This document shows positions 19,400-30,984 of a stretch of DNA of 64,000 nt, in pieces. The stretch comes from Branchipolynoe longqiensis. Lineage: Eukaryota > Annelida > Polychaeta > Phyllodocida > Polynoidae. The position numbers were made by a program, and so were the translations under genes. The notes under the pieces are model-generated. The model did not search any database, was not told the DNA's origin, and worked only from the letters and a program-made list of their open reading frames with translations. The DNA is taken from assembly GCA_030323885.1 (NCBI GenBank), contig CM059196.1, positions 38,243,535 through 38,307,534 on the forward strand, given 5' to 3'. Position 1 is the first letter of the stretch. Each line of letters starts with the position of its first letter.

Positions 19400-20235
19400 A
19401 TAGAAACATACCACATGGGAAGCCTGCGCTCTACCGATTCGGCCACCATATCCGTGTCGAGTAGAATCATGGTTTCTAGCGATTAGGTAGCATAATGTTT
19501 CTAAACATATGTATAGGTCACTCTCCTGAAGACTGGCCAGAAATGTCACATGGAGAGTTAAAATCTAATATTTGAATTTTAAACATTTTTTGGTTGCAAA
19601 TGAAAGCTGGAAATCTCCCCTTTACATCTATATAAAATATAAATTGATGAGATAAAAAGTAAAGATGTAGTCCATGATTAAGCTATGTCTTATAGCAGTA
19701 TGTCATGTGTTGCTCAGATTTAGTACATGTTTAGGACACCACACAGTCTGCTTAATAAAAATCTAAGCAGAATTAAATAATGTCATACTTAGAAGCATGT
19801 TAATCATGGCATAATATACAGAAATATGTAGTGCTTATATTGATAAAATGATTTTATTCCCAGCCATGCTATTCACTGAATAATTAGTGTACAATATTTG
19901 TGTGGCATCCAAACACCACTGGTTACATCTGTGACAGAAATTTGTAATGTTATTTCTGAAGACATCAAATAATTTATTTTTAAATTTAAGCATCCATACA
20001 TGTTAATACATACTTCCTTTTTGATTTGGGAACTGTTTTGTTTGATATATCAATGCAATACAAAATGTTAATAAGGATTCAACCATGTCCCATATGTCAT
20101 GTTACAAATGGCTGACTGTAAAATGGTTTTCTTTGGTACAAAAACACTTCATAACTAAAAGGACCAAAGTTGTACACAGTTTATTTTATTTCCCTTATTT
20201 CTTACATCAAATCTGAACATGAACATGCACATGAA
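19400..20235. other. AT-rich stretch, no gene recognised
   Basis: A SINE head scrap (CTACCGATTCGGCCAC) lies at about 19430-19447. The rest is AT-rich without features I can support. Confidence 0.5.
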
Positions 20236-20237
20236 CC

Positions 20238-20467
20238 GGACTGGATGGCCGAATGAGTTAGAGCGTCCGTCTCCCATGCTGGTAGATCGTGGGGTCGTGG
20301 GTTCGAATCCTGGTCGAGTCAAACCAATGACTTAAAAATTGATACTTGTCGCTTCCTAGCCAGACACTCGGCATTACTAGGATAGGGCAAGGAGCAGTGG
20401 AATGAGGAAGACCAGTCGTCTGCGACTGAAATTTCAGCTGCTTAAACAACTAATGTACCAAAAAAAG
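20238..20467 (+). mobile_element. SINE-A with tail 2
   Basis: A well-preserved tRNA-like head (GGATGGCCGAATGAGTTAG, GTGGGTTCGAATCCTGG) is followed by the shared body to GGGCAAGGAGCAGTGGAATG. The alternative tail CTGAAATTTCAGCTGCTTAA ends in an A-run. Confidence 0.85.
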
Positions 20468-20697
20468 AAATATGAAAAGTATAAGGACAAAAATAAGTAG
20501 GAAGTTTTTCTTATTGATGTTTTAAAATCCCATCCAATGCTGACCAGTTTTCAGGACAGTGACCCATATACTGAATATGTTCATAAAGAAAATAAGGTAA
20601 TTAAATAATTTATAGATGATTATCCCTTAGTTATCAGGTAATTTTCCACAATCATTTGGATATATGGCAGAGACCAGTTCGGTTTGAAGGCAGCGGT

Positions 20698-20790
20698 TGA
20701 GGGTGGGGGTGGGGGTGGGGGTGGGGGTGGGGGTGGGGGTGGGGGTGGGGGTGGGGGTGGGGGTGGGGCTGGGGCTGGGGGTGGGGGTTC
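20698..20790. repeat. GGGGGT hexamer array
   Basis: About 14 units of GGGGGT with a few GGGGCT. It is a strong G-quadruplex candidate on the plus strand. The poly-Gly/Val and poly-Pro frames are artefacts. Confidence 0.95.
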
Positions 20791-20845
20791 AGCCTCTGGC
20801 AATATGCTTGTGCATAGTCCAGCCTACGACTGCTGTTTGTTTGTT

Positions 20846-21003
20846 GGAGTTCTACGTCCTGGCAACATCTAAGGTCATATCGCGACGAGGCCTTCGAGTG
20901 CGAATTACCATCTCATTAAAGGTGGCCTTGGCAATGTCTCTTACTAGTCTTAGCTAAGGCCCGTCCTGATATGACCTTCGATGTTGCCAGGACCTAAAAC
21001 GCC
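20846..21003. mobile_element. Two SINE-A 3' tails in inverted orientation
   Basis: A minus-strand tail (20850-20885, TACGTCCTGGCAACATCTAA) and a plus-strand tail (20957-21000, CCTTCGATGTTGCCAGGAC) flank about 70 bp of unrelated sequence. Confidence 0.65.
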
Positions 21004-21194
21004 AGTACATCTGCACTTTAAACCGCGAATCCTCAGCCATCGTGTCCCATGGTGACTCTGCGTCTAGTATGAAGGAGTCGCTTTGGTCTATTGTATTAGC
21101 TAAAGTAGCTAGTATAAAACTCGTCTGGGCAGCACATAAAATGCTGACTCACTTCACTGGGGTCGCACCGGTGTAAGCCATGGTGTGTTGTTGT

Positions 21195-21523
21195 TGTTGT
21201 TGTTTACGTCCTAGCAACATCTAAGGTCATATCAGGACGGGTACCGACTTGTGACAGTGCGCACTCATGGCGACTTTTATAGTGCTGTCCCACTGGGAAA
21301 CCAAACCGCCGGCACCCTGACCTGGTATCCCACTCAGTCACATTATCCTGACACTGAGCACACCAGTCCTTGCCCTATCCTAATAATGCCGAGCGCCTGG
21401 CTAGGAAGCAACAAGTATCAATTTTAAAGTCATTGGTTTGACTCGACCGGGGCTCGAACCCACGACCCCACGATCTACCAGCACGGGAGACGGACGCTCT
21501 AACTCATTCGGCCATCCCGTCTG
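21195..21523 (-). mobile_element. SINE-A, tail 1, near full length
   Basis: From CATTCGGCCATCCCGTC (head, plus-strand view) to ACGTCCTAGCAACATCTAAG, with a short TTG-repeat A-tail complement. It is one of the best-preserved copies. Confidence 0.9.
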
Positions 21524-21547
21524 GTGTGCGCCGGGTGGTCTGGTTTA

Positions 21548-21660
21548 TTGGGGTTTTACATCCTGGCAGCATTTTAGGTCGCATCAGGACGGGTTCTGAC
21601 TTGTGACAGCGCGCGCACACACATTATGATGACTTTATAGTGCTGCCCCACTGGGATGCT
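21548..21660 (-). mobile_element. SINE-A 3' fragment
   Basis: Only tail 1 and the block before it are present (TTACATCCTGGCAGCATTTT, AGTGCTGCCCCACTGGGA). Confidence 0.75.
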
Positions 21661-21687
21661 GTGCCACGTGACCTCACCATCCCAGGC

Positions 21688-22010
21688 GAGCGTGACGTAG
21701 CTCAGGCAGTAGAGTGTCCGCCCTGTGAAGGTGTGGGGTCATCCGATCGATCCTACTCAGTGGACAGAGTTGCAGTTTGGACTATTTTCTATTCCAACCA
21801 GTGGTCCACAACTGGTTCATCAAAGGCTGTGGAAAGTGCATATAAAATACCCCTTGCTGCTTATGGGAAAGAGTAGCCTATATATATGTGGTGCAGCGGG
21901 TTTCCTCCAAAGAAATATGTCAGAATGATCATATGTTTGGTGTCCAATAGGTGATGATAAAAATCAATGTCCTCTAGAGGCATTGTTACATAAAACAAAC
22001 TTTCCTTTTT
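21688..22010 (+). mobile_element. SINE-C (tRNA-headed)
   Basis: Head GACGTAGCTCAGGCAGTAGA and box-B-like ATCGATCCTACTC, body CTGTGGAAAGTGCATATAAA, tail TTACATAAAACAAACTTTCC. It is the second copy of the family at 6571-6898. Confidence 0.8.
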
Positions 22011-22373
22011 TTTCACCATCCCAATGACATTTTTTATTCAGACACGAAGCCCAATGAACCAGGCCTTGCTTTATTCCAATAAAGCCGAGTATATTAGTAT
22101 GCGGCAAGGTAGTGACAAGTAAAAAGAAAAGATTCAGATTGGCTTGGCCAACTTATTTCTTTTGGTGGGGGGCGGGGGGGGGGAGGGTAACTGTGTTTAT
22201 TCATATTTTAATTACACATAGGGATGAGTAGCAGCAAACAAAGCTCAATACTATGGACAATAGAGGGTTCCATACCGTATTTAACTGTAAAGCACTGCAT
22301 ACCATTGAGATGCACAGTAGAGCTAAACTAGATACGCTAAGCATTCGCAGACACAACATCCTGATTGGCTTAA

Positions 22374-22713
22374 AGCTGCATAGTCCGATGAAATATCAAA
22401 TTTTCAAAACCAAACCAATTATCTAGATTTGATTTTACATACCTAACTTAGATACTGATGCACATATTAAGCATTTGTTTCTGCGTAGAAGGCAATACTG
22501 AGTCAATTTAACAGAACCTGTTACAGCAGAAGTCTATGGTGTCAGAGTTTTGGCAAGCTTGCCAAAACTAATTTTTCATGTTTGCACTCAAAATATCTCA
22601 AAAGTTTACCATTTAAAATAAAAGTAACTTTGAACTAAGGTAAAGTAGTGATTGATCTAATATATTTATCTCAGAAAAAATACAGAAATCTAAAACCATC
22701 GGACTGTGCAACT
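22374..22713 (+). mobile_element. M1 MITE, complete copy
   Basis: A 340-bp element from AGCTGCATAGTCCGATG to CATCGGACTGTGCAACT, flanked by TTAA at 22370-22373 and 22714-22717. TTAA targets are typical of piggyBac-like and Kolobok-like elements. No coding capacity. Confidence 0.85.
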
Positions 22714-22719
22714 TTAATG

Positions 22720-23395
22720 TTCAATTGAGTTAAGGACCCAGATTACACAAATACCCCTGTATGAACCACACGCACAGCATGAGCTACCCTTCTTAAAGTA
22801 CCACACATCACATCTAATGAGATGCAAAAGTCACCAGCTGTTCGAAGACGAACACTCTGGAAGAATCATTGTAGTTTTCTTGTTAACAAACAATTTTTGT
22901 ACGCATATTTATTTTTGTTGAAATGCATCAGAACGCACGTTTTGCCCCGCACCCTCCCCCTTGAAACTACCCAATTCCTCCCTATTTAAAATATGTTTAC
23001 TAACGATATCTCCCTATTCACACGCCTATCTATTTGGTACCTCTGCATAGGTGACCTGCAAGTTATCTGAAACTGTGTAAGCAAGGTAAGACCGAGTAGG
23101 TGATCTGTGTTTGCAAGAGTCACGTGATCCGTTAGTGTTAATGAGTGCCAGTGTCAAGTGTGCCGGAATCTCTGGCACACGACTCAACTCCAAGGAGTGT
23201 AGGTGGCGCTAGGGTAGGAATGTTTCATGCAGGTGTTCAGGGTATTCCGCATCCCATCTATATGTAACACCAGAAAAATGCAGTAAACATAATGACTATA
23301 TACAGCTGGGTTAATAGGATTCGGACCCTCCTATGACGTTAGTAGTAGAAGTAATTATTTAGGTAGTAGCTCACGTTTCAGCATTGTCTTACTAT
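22720..23395. other. Non-coding stretch, no gene recognised
   Basis: No supported open frame or repeat up to the start of the foldback-like array. Confidence 0.5.
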
Positions 23396-23396
23396 A

Positions 23397-25240
23397 GTTA
23401 TAGAGGATTTCCACCACCAACGCGCCCTCTGACGGTAATGGAAAGAACTAATGTGTGGGACAACTCACTGTGCAGTATGCTGTGTGGAAAAGGTCATACA
23501 GAGGATTTCCACCACCCAAAACCGCCATCTAAAGTTAGCAGTAGAACTAATATTGTGAGTAGTAGCACACTGTTCAGGATGCTCTGTGGTAAAGGCCTTA
23601 TAGAGGATTTCCACCACCAATGCACCCTCTGACGGTAATGGAAAGTACTAATGTGTGGGACAACTCACTGTGAAGTATATTGTGTGGAAAAGGTCACACA
23701 GAGGATTTCCACCACCCAAAACCACCATCTAAAGTTAGCAGTAGAACTAATATTGTGGGTAGCAGTTCACTGTTCACCATGCTCTGTGGAAAAGGTATTA
23801 TAGAGGTTTCCCTCCACCGATGCGCTCTCTGACGGTAATGAAAAGAACTAATGTTCTGAATAGCAGCTCATGGTCCAGCATGCTTTGTGGTAATGGTCTT
23901 ATAAAAGATTTACACCACCGACGCGCCCTCTGATGGCCCTCTGAGGAGCATGCGCAGTGAGCTTCTCCCAACATTAGTTATTCCTATTGCCTTCAGAGGT
24001 GGTGGAAATCCTCTATAAGACCATTTCCACTGTGCATCCTTCACCTTAAGATACAACCCACAACATTAGTTCTTACAGCTGCCATCAGAGGGCGTATTGG
24101 TGGTGCCAATCCTCTATAAGACCATTTCCACAGTGCATCCTTTACGGTAAGCTACAACCCACACTTCCATCAGTGTGTAAAAATATACAGATTTTCAGTT
24201 CGGATTTATATATTGGCAAAGAGCATTACTATTCTCGGGCGACGGAGTGGGGACTAGGAATTATGTAACAGAGAAGCAATGGGTGCCCCACCCGCTGTGT
24301 GACATAAGCGCCTATGTGGAAAATGTGATAACACAATAGCGACCGAGATTGTGATCTGATGTTCATACTTAAGAGATGGTTAATGATCAGTGAAATGTCC
24401 CCTCCATGCACCAGAAAGAATGCAAGTGGAGGGGAAGGGCATTTTTAATATATGTTTATTGTAACTGTCTGCAACTACCTGTTACCATGGGGCTGATGGG
24501 CAAGCACACCCAGCCATCCTGCATACATAATGGCACCACCTGCAGCTGGGGGTTGAGTGACACATGCCCCCTATTAGGGCCTCACCACCCAGGCTGTAGA
24601 GGATGTCTGATTGGCTGGCTGTGTGAGCCCAGTCACCTGCATTCCTTATACCTGACACTCAAACCCCACTCTAGGCACTCTTGTCCAGGACTCCAGGCAC
24701 TCTTGTCTGAGACTCCACTTTCTACACTCAAATGAGCAACAGCTATTCCAAAGACACTGAGCTGTGTGCAACAACCATTGGACTCAGGTTCAATGGGATG
24801 TAGACACTGATTCTTATACACATTAGCAAGAGTCATGAGGATCTGTGTGGGCAGTGGGTAATGAGTGAGGGTGATTGGTCGCCAGTAAGTGAACAGGAGT
24901 TGATGCCAATAAAGCACAACTCATTCACTGTCAAGTTTGTTAAGGGGGACACCAGGTGGGAACTGACAGACAGTTGTCAGAACACACCTGGGGAGAGTAG
25001 TGATATCCGGGGCTCTGACGGCCGAGGACACCAGATATTACAAGTGGGCGTATTGGTAGTGGAAATCCTTTATAAGACCTTTTCCACAGAGCATCCTTCA
25101 CAGTGAGTTGTTACACAGATTACTTCTTTCCACTACTGTCAGATGGCAGTTTGCTAGTGGAAACCCTCTATAAGACCATTACCAGTGAACATGCCTTGAC
25201 TTACTACCCACAACATTAGCTCTTCTACTAACGCTAGATA
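23397..25240. repeat. Foldback-like element with arms of about 100-bp tandem units
   Basis: The left arm has units starting near 23400, 23498, 23598, 23698, 23799 and 23900, each with GAGGATTTCCACCACC. Types alternate (CCCTCTGACGG, then CCATCTAAAGTTAGC), so the first four units form two 200-bp dimers. Inverted units follow at 23990-24165 and again at 25045-25240 (GGAAATCCTCTATAAGACC). A core of about 870 bp (24170-25040) lies between the inverted blocks and shows no recognisable protein. Confidence 0.65.
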
Positions 25241-25293
25241 GGGGGGGGGGGGGGTGATGAGTGAAGATCTTTTCCACACTCGGCTGCTATTAA

Positions 25294-25644
25294 AGTTGCA
25301 TAGTCCGATGAAGTATCACATTTTCAAAACCAAAACAATTATCTAGATCTGATTCTACATATCTAACTTATATCCTGGTGCATTTATTAAACATTTGTTT
25401 CTGCATAGAAGGGAACACTGAATCAATTTTATAGAACCTGTTGCTGCAGAAGTCTATGGTGTCAGAGTTTTGGCATGCATGCTTGCCAAAACTAATTTGA
25501 CATGCTTGCACTTCAAATATCTCAAAAGTTTACCATTTAAAATAAAAGTTACTTCACACTAAAGTAAAGTCTGTAATAATGATCAGTCTAAAATATTTAT
25601 CTCAGAAAAATGGCAGAAATCCCAAACCATCGGACTATGCAACT
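25294..25644 (+). mobile_element. M1 MITE, complete copy
   Basis: A 351-bp copy, AGTTGCATAGTCCGATGAAG to ATCGGACTATGCAACT, flanked by TTAA at 25290-25293 and 25645-25648. Confidence 0.85.
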
Positions 25645-25844
25645 TTAACAAAATTAGTTTCTCGAACGACGTCAGAGGGTGGTTTTTGCTGTTGTTTCTT
25701 TGATTCACTAGTTAGCTATATGGTTGGCAAGCCTGCCCTGTGCATATACATATAAGTGAATTTCATGTAGATGGGCAACCATAAGCATTACATAATTCAT
25801 AGACAATAACCATTGGAAACACTTACGCATCCAGAGGGAGGAGT

Positions 25845-25995
25845 ATCTTAGTCTGCATTGTTCTTACAGGCAATAAGCCACATAGGCAGGTAGCCGTGGG
25901 TAGGGTGAATGCATCGTACTCATAGTGTATTGATAGCCTAATGGTTAGGATGCTCGCTCCGGAATGGCGAAAATGTGCCACTCTAGGGACGTTGT
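25845..25995 (+). mobile_element. SINE-B, diverged 5' part
   Basis: It matches the family leader (GTCTGCATTGTTCTTACAGG) and box A region (TAGCCTAATGGTTAGGATG). Box B has decayed to AATGTGCCACTCTAGGG. Confidence 0.6.
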
Positions 25996-26290
25996 TCCCT
26001 TTATTTGCAGCACTATCGCGACAACAGTGTATATTCATTACGTGACGGTCAAGAGCATAACTACATTGTCACACTGTTAGCATGTGTAAACGATTTCTCT
26101 TCACAACATAATTTTGTCACACTAAATCTGTTAAAATATGCACTTTTACATTCTGTGCTTATATATATTTGTATTTACTGTAACTGTAAGCAGGCGTAAA
26201 CAATTTTGTACTTTGTATTTTTTCTCATTTATGGTTATACCCCTAATGCTGCATTACGCATCAACTTCACTTACAATCCTTTAAGTTTTG

Positions 26291-26612
26291 ACCAGACGTG
26301 GGTTGCCAAATCGGTAGAGTGCATGCCTCCAGTGCGGAAGGCCGGGAGTTTGATTCCTGGTCGAGTCAAACCAATGACTTACATAATTGATACTTGTCAC
26401 TTCCTAGCTTGGCGCTCAGCATTAATAGGATAGGGGAAGGACTGGTTAGCTCAGCATCAGAATAATATCGGGTTATGGAGCTAGTGGCCTGATTTGCTAG
26501 TGTGACAGCATTATAAAGTCGTCATGAGTGTGCCCTGTCACAAGTCAGTACCCATCCTGATATGACCTCAGATGTTGCCAGGACGTAAAATTCCAACAAC
26601 CACCCAACCATC
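26291..26612 (+). mobile_element. SINE-A, tail 1
   Basis: Variant head GGTTGCCAAATCGGTAGAG and TTTGATTCCTGGTCGAGTC; tail ATGTTGCCAGGACGTAAAAT. Confidence 0.8.
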
Positions 26613-26879
26613 GTTTAAGTTTGAGTCATTCCAAATTTGGTATCAGTACTGCATCTTGTTCATATATGGTACTCTCTCTTACCACGCCTGCTAATCAGTG
26701 CCACTGCTTGCCATGTTTGTGCTATATAGAATCAGTGCGTACATTATCATCACAGCTGCTGGTCTACTACCACTGCGACCTAAGCACGGTCTACACTGGG
26801 CGGATTCTGGGAGATATCTGTATTTTCGGGACCAACAGTATCTTGGGAATGTTGACCTAAAAGAGAAAGGTTGCATTGA

Positions 26880-27415
26880 TGAACCGAGGAACTGAAGAAT
26901 TGAGGAACTGAGGAACCGAGAAACCGAGAAACATAGGAACCGAGAAATCGAGGAAGGGAGAAAGCAAGGAACAAAGGAACCGAGGAAGTGAGAAACCGAG
27001 GAACCAAGGAACCGAGGAAACGAGTAACCAAGGAACTGAGGAAGTGAGGAACCGAGACACCGAGGAAGTGAGGAAGTGAGGAAGCGAGGAAGCGAGGAAG
27101 CAAGGAAGCGAGGAAGCGAGGAAGCGAGGAACAAAGGAACCAACGAGCTGACGAGCCAAGGACCCAAGAAATCAAGGAATCAAGTAGCTCATGGGTCGAA
27201 GAACCAAGGATCCAAGGAGCCAATGAACCAATGATTCAAGCAATGGAGGAATCGATGAACCAAGGAAGCAAGGAACCAAAGAACATAGAAATCAAGGAGC
27301 CAAGTAACCAAGGAACCAAGGAACCAAGGAATCAAGGAGCCAATGAACCAATGATCGAAGGAGCCGAGGAACCAAGTAACTAAGGAACCAAAGAACCGTG
27401 AAATCAATAAATAAC
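26880..27415. repeat. Degenerate array of 8-9 bp units (AGGAACCGA type)
   Basis: About 530 bp of purine-rich units such as GAGGAACCGAG and CAAGGAACCAAGG. Minus-strand frames read SSLPRFLG-like repeats and are artefacts. The array continues for about 20 bp after M2 at 28114, showing that M2 landed inside it. Confidence 0.85.
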
Positions 27416-27440
27416 TTTTTTTTCAAAACCAAGTAACTAA

Positions 27441-28110
27441 AGGCCCTGTCACACTACGATGTGACGACATCAGCATAGGGAGAATGTGAAAAACGTCGAA
27501 CTTCTCGGCATAGTATGCAAATTTGGGGAAAAGTTGAACGTTGATGCAGCATAGTTGACGAGAGCGTAACGTTGGTAAAGCATAGTGATAGCATCATTTC
27601 ACGCGAGAGGACAACGTCATTACGCTCACGGAACGCTATGTACGTTGTTCCATCGCCAGAACTGTGTTACGTGATGTTACATATGTCCTGACATGGTGGT
27701 GAAATGTTGAACTTATGTTGAACGTATGTTGGACGTATGTTCAGCGTACGTTCTCCTGACATTCCCATTACACCGCGTGGACATTTCCACCGGCTTTAAT
27801 GTGGATCAACATAGTGGAACGTAGTGAGCAGCGTTCGACTAATATCCATTTAACATCATTGATGTTCGCCGAACGTGTACAGAATGTACGGCGAATGTAA
27901 ACCGTTACGTTCGAGTTATGTCGAAAGTTTTGAACAGGTTCAAAAGCTTGATGCGCCCTGACGTAACACGATGTAACGTGACGTAGCTCAACGCCAGTCT
28001 AACATCATTCTGACGTCATCATAATGTAACCCAACATACGTCAACGTAATGACGAAACGTGAGCACGTCAGACTTATGTTGGCTCATTACGTCATAGTGT
28101 GACAGGGGTA
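27441..28110. mobile_element. M2 MITE, copy 2
   Basis: A 670-bp element, AGGCCCTGTCACACTACGAT to TAGTGTGACAGGGGTA, with the duplication TAA at 27438-27440 and 28111-28113. The interior is dense in ACGT motifs and has no coding capacity. Confidence 0.85.
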
Positions 28111-28113
28111 TAA

Positions 28114-28485
28114 GGAACCGATGAAACGAGAAATCAATAAATCAATTAATCAACCAATCTCATCATCCGGACACTACATCCTGGTTTGCACGTGGCTACA
28201 CGACTCGCTGCGTGAGGTGTGGCAAATTCATGTGGTGAAGTTCCAAGTGTAGCTCTTACCTTTTCCACGGACTATGAATGAGATTACCTACACAGCTCCC
28301 CAATGGAGCCACTCCACCTAACGTCGTTAAGGCGATGACGGGTAGAGATTGCAGCACCTCGTAGCAGTGAGCGGCGACGACCGTCGGAGTGTGTTTGTAA
28401 TGACTGGAGAAGAAATATGACTGACGCGCTGTAGGAAACAGCGCCACCTAGGTAATGCGGTTTGTGAGGCATCAGGACCTGCGAA
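28114..28485. other. Non-coding stretch, no gene recognised
   Basis: The end of the AGGAACC array and a short AATC run are followed by unique sequence without supported features. Confidence 0.45.
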
Positions 28486-28487
28486 AC

Positions 28488-28575
28488 ACACACACACACA
28501 TATATATATATGTATAATATATATATGTATAAAATATATATATTTCTATATATAGATATGTATATAAAATATGAG
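28488..28575. repeat. CA and TATA microsatellite block
   Basis: A CACACA run leads into TATATA variants. A second TA run lies at 28793-28820. Confidence 0.85.
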
Positions 28576-28789
28576 TTATATGTGATGTACAAGAATTATA
28601 CAAGTATAAATACAGGAAGTTCTGTAAACACCCTCCTCGGTCGTTGACTGCCTCGCTCCGTGACAAGACCAGACAGGATTGCCGAATGAGTCAAGCTTGG
28701 TACACACCTCCCGTATAAAACCTAAAAACACCCGTTTCATGACTAAGTTAAGGTTTTCGTCGGTTTCAGTCTTCAGGTGTGTGTACATA

Positions 28790-28820
<31 letters not shown>

Positions 28821-28847
28821 GTGAAGTGGGCGAGACTACTCGACCGA

Positions 28848-28952
28848 TTATTTGCGGGCTCGCATTTTGCCCTTATTTGCACGGGCTCGCATTTTGCCCT
28901 TATTTGCGTGGGCATGCATTTTGCTATTATTTGCGCGGGCTCGCAACTGCCA
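28848..28952. repeat. About 27-bp tandem repeat, four units
   Basis: Units of TTATTTGCNNGGGCTCGCAT followed by TTTGCCC. The last unit is partial. Confidence 0.85.
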
Positions 28953-29099
28953 CATTTGTGAGGCCGGGTTCCCTGCTGTAAAGCATTGCTTGGATACGTC
29001 GATTGTGACTATCCTAGCAATGATAGAAGGTCGGGCGTTCGGACCCAGACCCATCAGATGTGTTTCTGCATGCTCTGATGTTTTAGCCAAGATTTAGGC

Positions 29100-29540
29100 C
29101 TTTATTATGGAAATTCCAAACTTATTTAACTTAATTATATGGGAGGGGACTTATAACATACATTCTACTGTTGAACTATATTTAACTAAGAACATAGGTT
29201 ATATTGATCAATTCATTCTGTTAGTCAGAGGTAAGAATAAAAGGGTGAGCTCCTAAGAAGTGTCATGAACGTTCCTTGCATTCTTTACTATTCTCCACAT
29301 TTATATTATTAACCGCTATGGTCAACTTCAGATTGCTATTTGGATTGCTCTATAATCTTATTTAATTAAGGGCCTTCTGCCCATGGTCTGTCAGGAGTCG
29401 AACTCTCCACCTCGGACATTGCTAGTCAAGGGTCAGGCTGGCAGGATGACAGACAACCGGCGGCGGGAGGCACAAGACATTCAGATGGAAACCATTATTT
29501 ATATTAACACGTAGGCTCGCCTTAAGCGGGGGTGGAATAG
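29100..29540. other. Non-coding stretch, no gene recognised
   Basis: AT-rich with no supported feature; GAGTCGAACTCTCCACC near 29396 may be a SINE-head scrap. Confidence 0.45.
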
Positions 29541-29544
29541 CCCG

Positions 29545-30110
29545 ACGGTTAAATATATATATATGTATATATATGTATATCAATGTATATCATGATTTAG
29601 TCATAAGTATTGTGTCACATACGTGCATATATATGTGAATATATACTTATATGCGAATATATGTGGATATATGCATATATATATACACATCTATGCATGT
29701 ATCTACACGTCTATATACATATATATGCATCTATGCATATATACGCATATATATGTTTATAACCGTATCTAAACATTATATATGTGCATATAGGCGTATA
29801 TAGGCACATATATCCACATATATGCGGGTATATTATATAATTATGCATATATATGCTTAGAAACATATATATGCTTAGAAACATACCGTTATATACATAT
29901 ATATATATATGCATATATACTTATATGCAAAAAATTGTGTATATATGCGTATACACATATATACGCAAATCTACACATATATATGCGCATATATATATGT
30001 GTGTATATGTATATATTTATGCATATATATGCATATATATATGTATGTGTGTGCATATATATATGTATGCGTGTATATATGCAAATACACATATTCTGTG
30101 TGATGGATAT
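29545..30110. repeat. AT-rich cryptic repeat, ATATATGCATATA type
   Basis: About 560 bp of alternating pyrimidine-purine sequence with scattered GC, CG and CA steps. The Ile/Tyr/Cys-rich frames on both strands are artefacts. Confidence 0.9.
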
Positions 30111-30199
30111 ACCACACAGAGAGAAATCACACTCTGCACCCACACCCACTTCCAGTGGTCATCCTTGTATAGACTGCTAAAACAACAACCCATCTGCCT

Positions 30200-30825
30200 G
30201 TGTGTACATTAGAGATATGGCTTATATGACACCACACATCATGATTTGTTCATATTTGTGATTATTTCTCATTAACAATATTCAGGATTTTGATTCTAAG
30301 AAAAGTACTTTTTTTATATAGACCATGCTGGTTCACCAGTAAAAATGACTAATTCCAGAATACAAGCAGCACAATGTTATATGCAAAATAAGATTGTATG
30401 TATTTTAAATTTAATATTATGAACATACTATTCACAGGAGCATTATCTTCATGGAAACTGTGAAGAGCTACTTACACCCATTCTAATGATATATTTTGTT
30501 AGGTTCCATCCTCGATATCAAAGTAGTAGCAGACTGTGACAGCTCACCCCTATTTGTTTCTATACGTAAACTGTCTTGGTTTTTCAATACGCTTTGAGAA
30601 ACCAAGACGTTTTGAATTCCTAGTCGTGGTCCCTACCTGGGAACATCAGCCACGTCACGTTTTGAAAGCATGTCACTCAATTTGAATTATTGGAATGCAT
30701 AAATACCATAATGCGCTTATTATTAATTACATAATTATCCTGCTTTCTTTACTTGCTATTGTCCAACACTGTTTACTTGCATTTCTATATACTATTATAT
30801 ATGGATTGCTTGGCATACTGAAAGG
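30200..30825. other. Non-coding stretch, no gene recognised
   Basis: AT-rich unique sequence; nothing supportable. Confidence 0.5.
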
Positions 30826-30975
30826 ATAACGTGACTGAGCGGGATATCAGGTCATGGTGACGGTGGCCTGGTCTCCCAGTGGGGCAGTACTAAAAAGTTG
30901 CCATGAGTCCGCGCTGTGACAAGTCGGTACCTGTCCTGATATAACCTTAGATGTTGCCAGGACGTAAAACATCAA
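30826..30975 (+). mobile_element. SINE-A 3' fragment, tail 1
   Basis: 5'-truncated copy, from AACGTGACTGAGCGGGATAT to ATGTTGCCAGGACGTAAAAC. Confidence 0.8.
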
Positions 30976-30984
30976 TGTATTTGT

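Noticed and set aside
20238..20330. tRNA genes at SINE heads (also near 15090, 21690, 51140)
   Set aside because: Box A and box B are present, but the acceptor stems do not close and each runs into a repeated SINE body.
24406..24917. Open frames of 109 and 94 codons in the core of the foldback-like element
   Set aside because: No recognisable domain, overlapping frames on both strands, and no conservation evidence available.
26691..27407. Leu/Pro/Ser repeat proteins on the minus strand
   Set aside because: Translation of the AGGAACC array.
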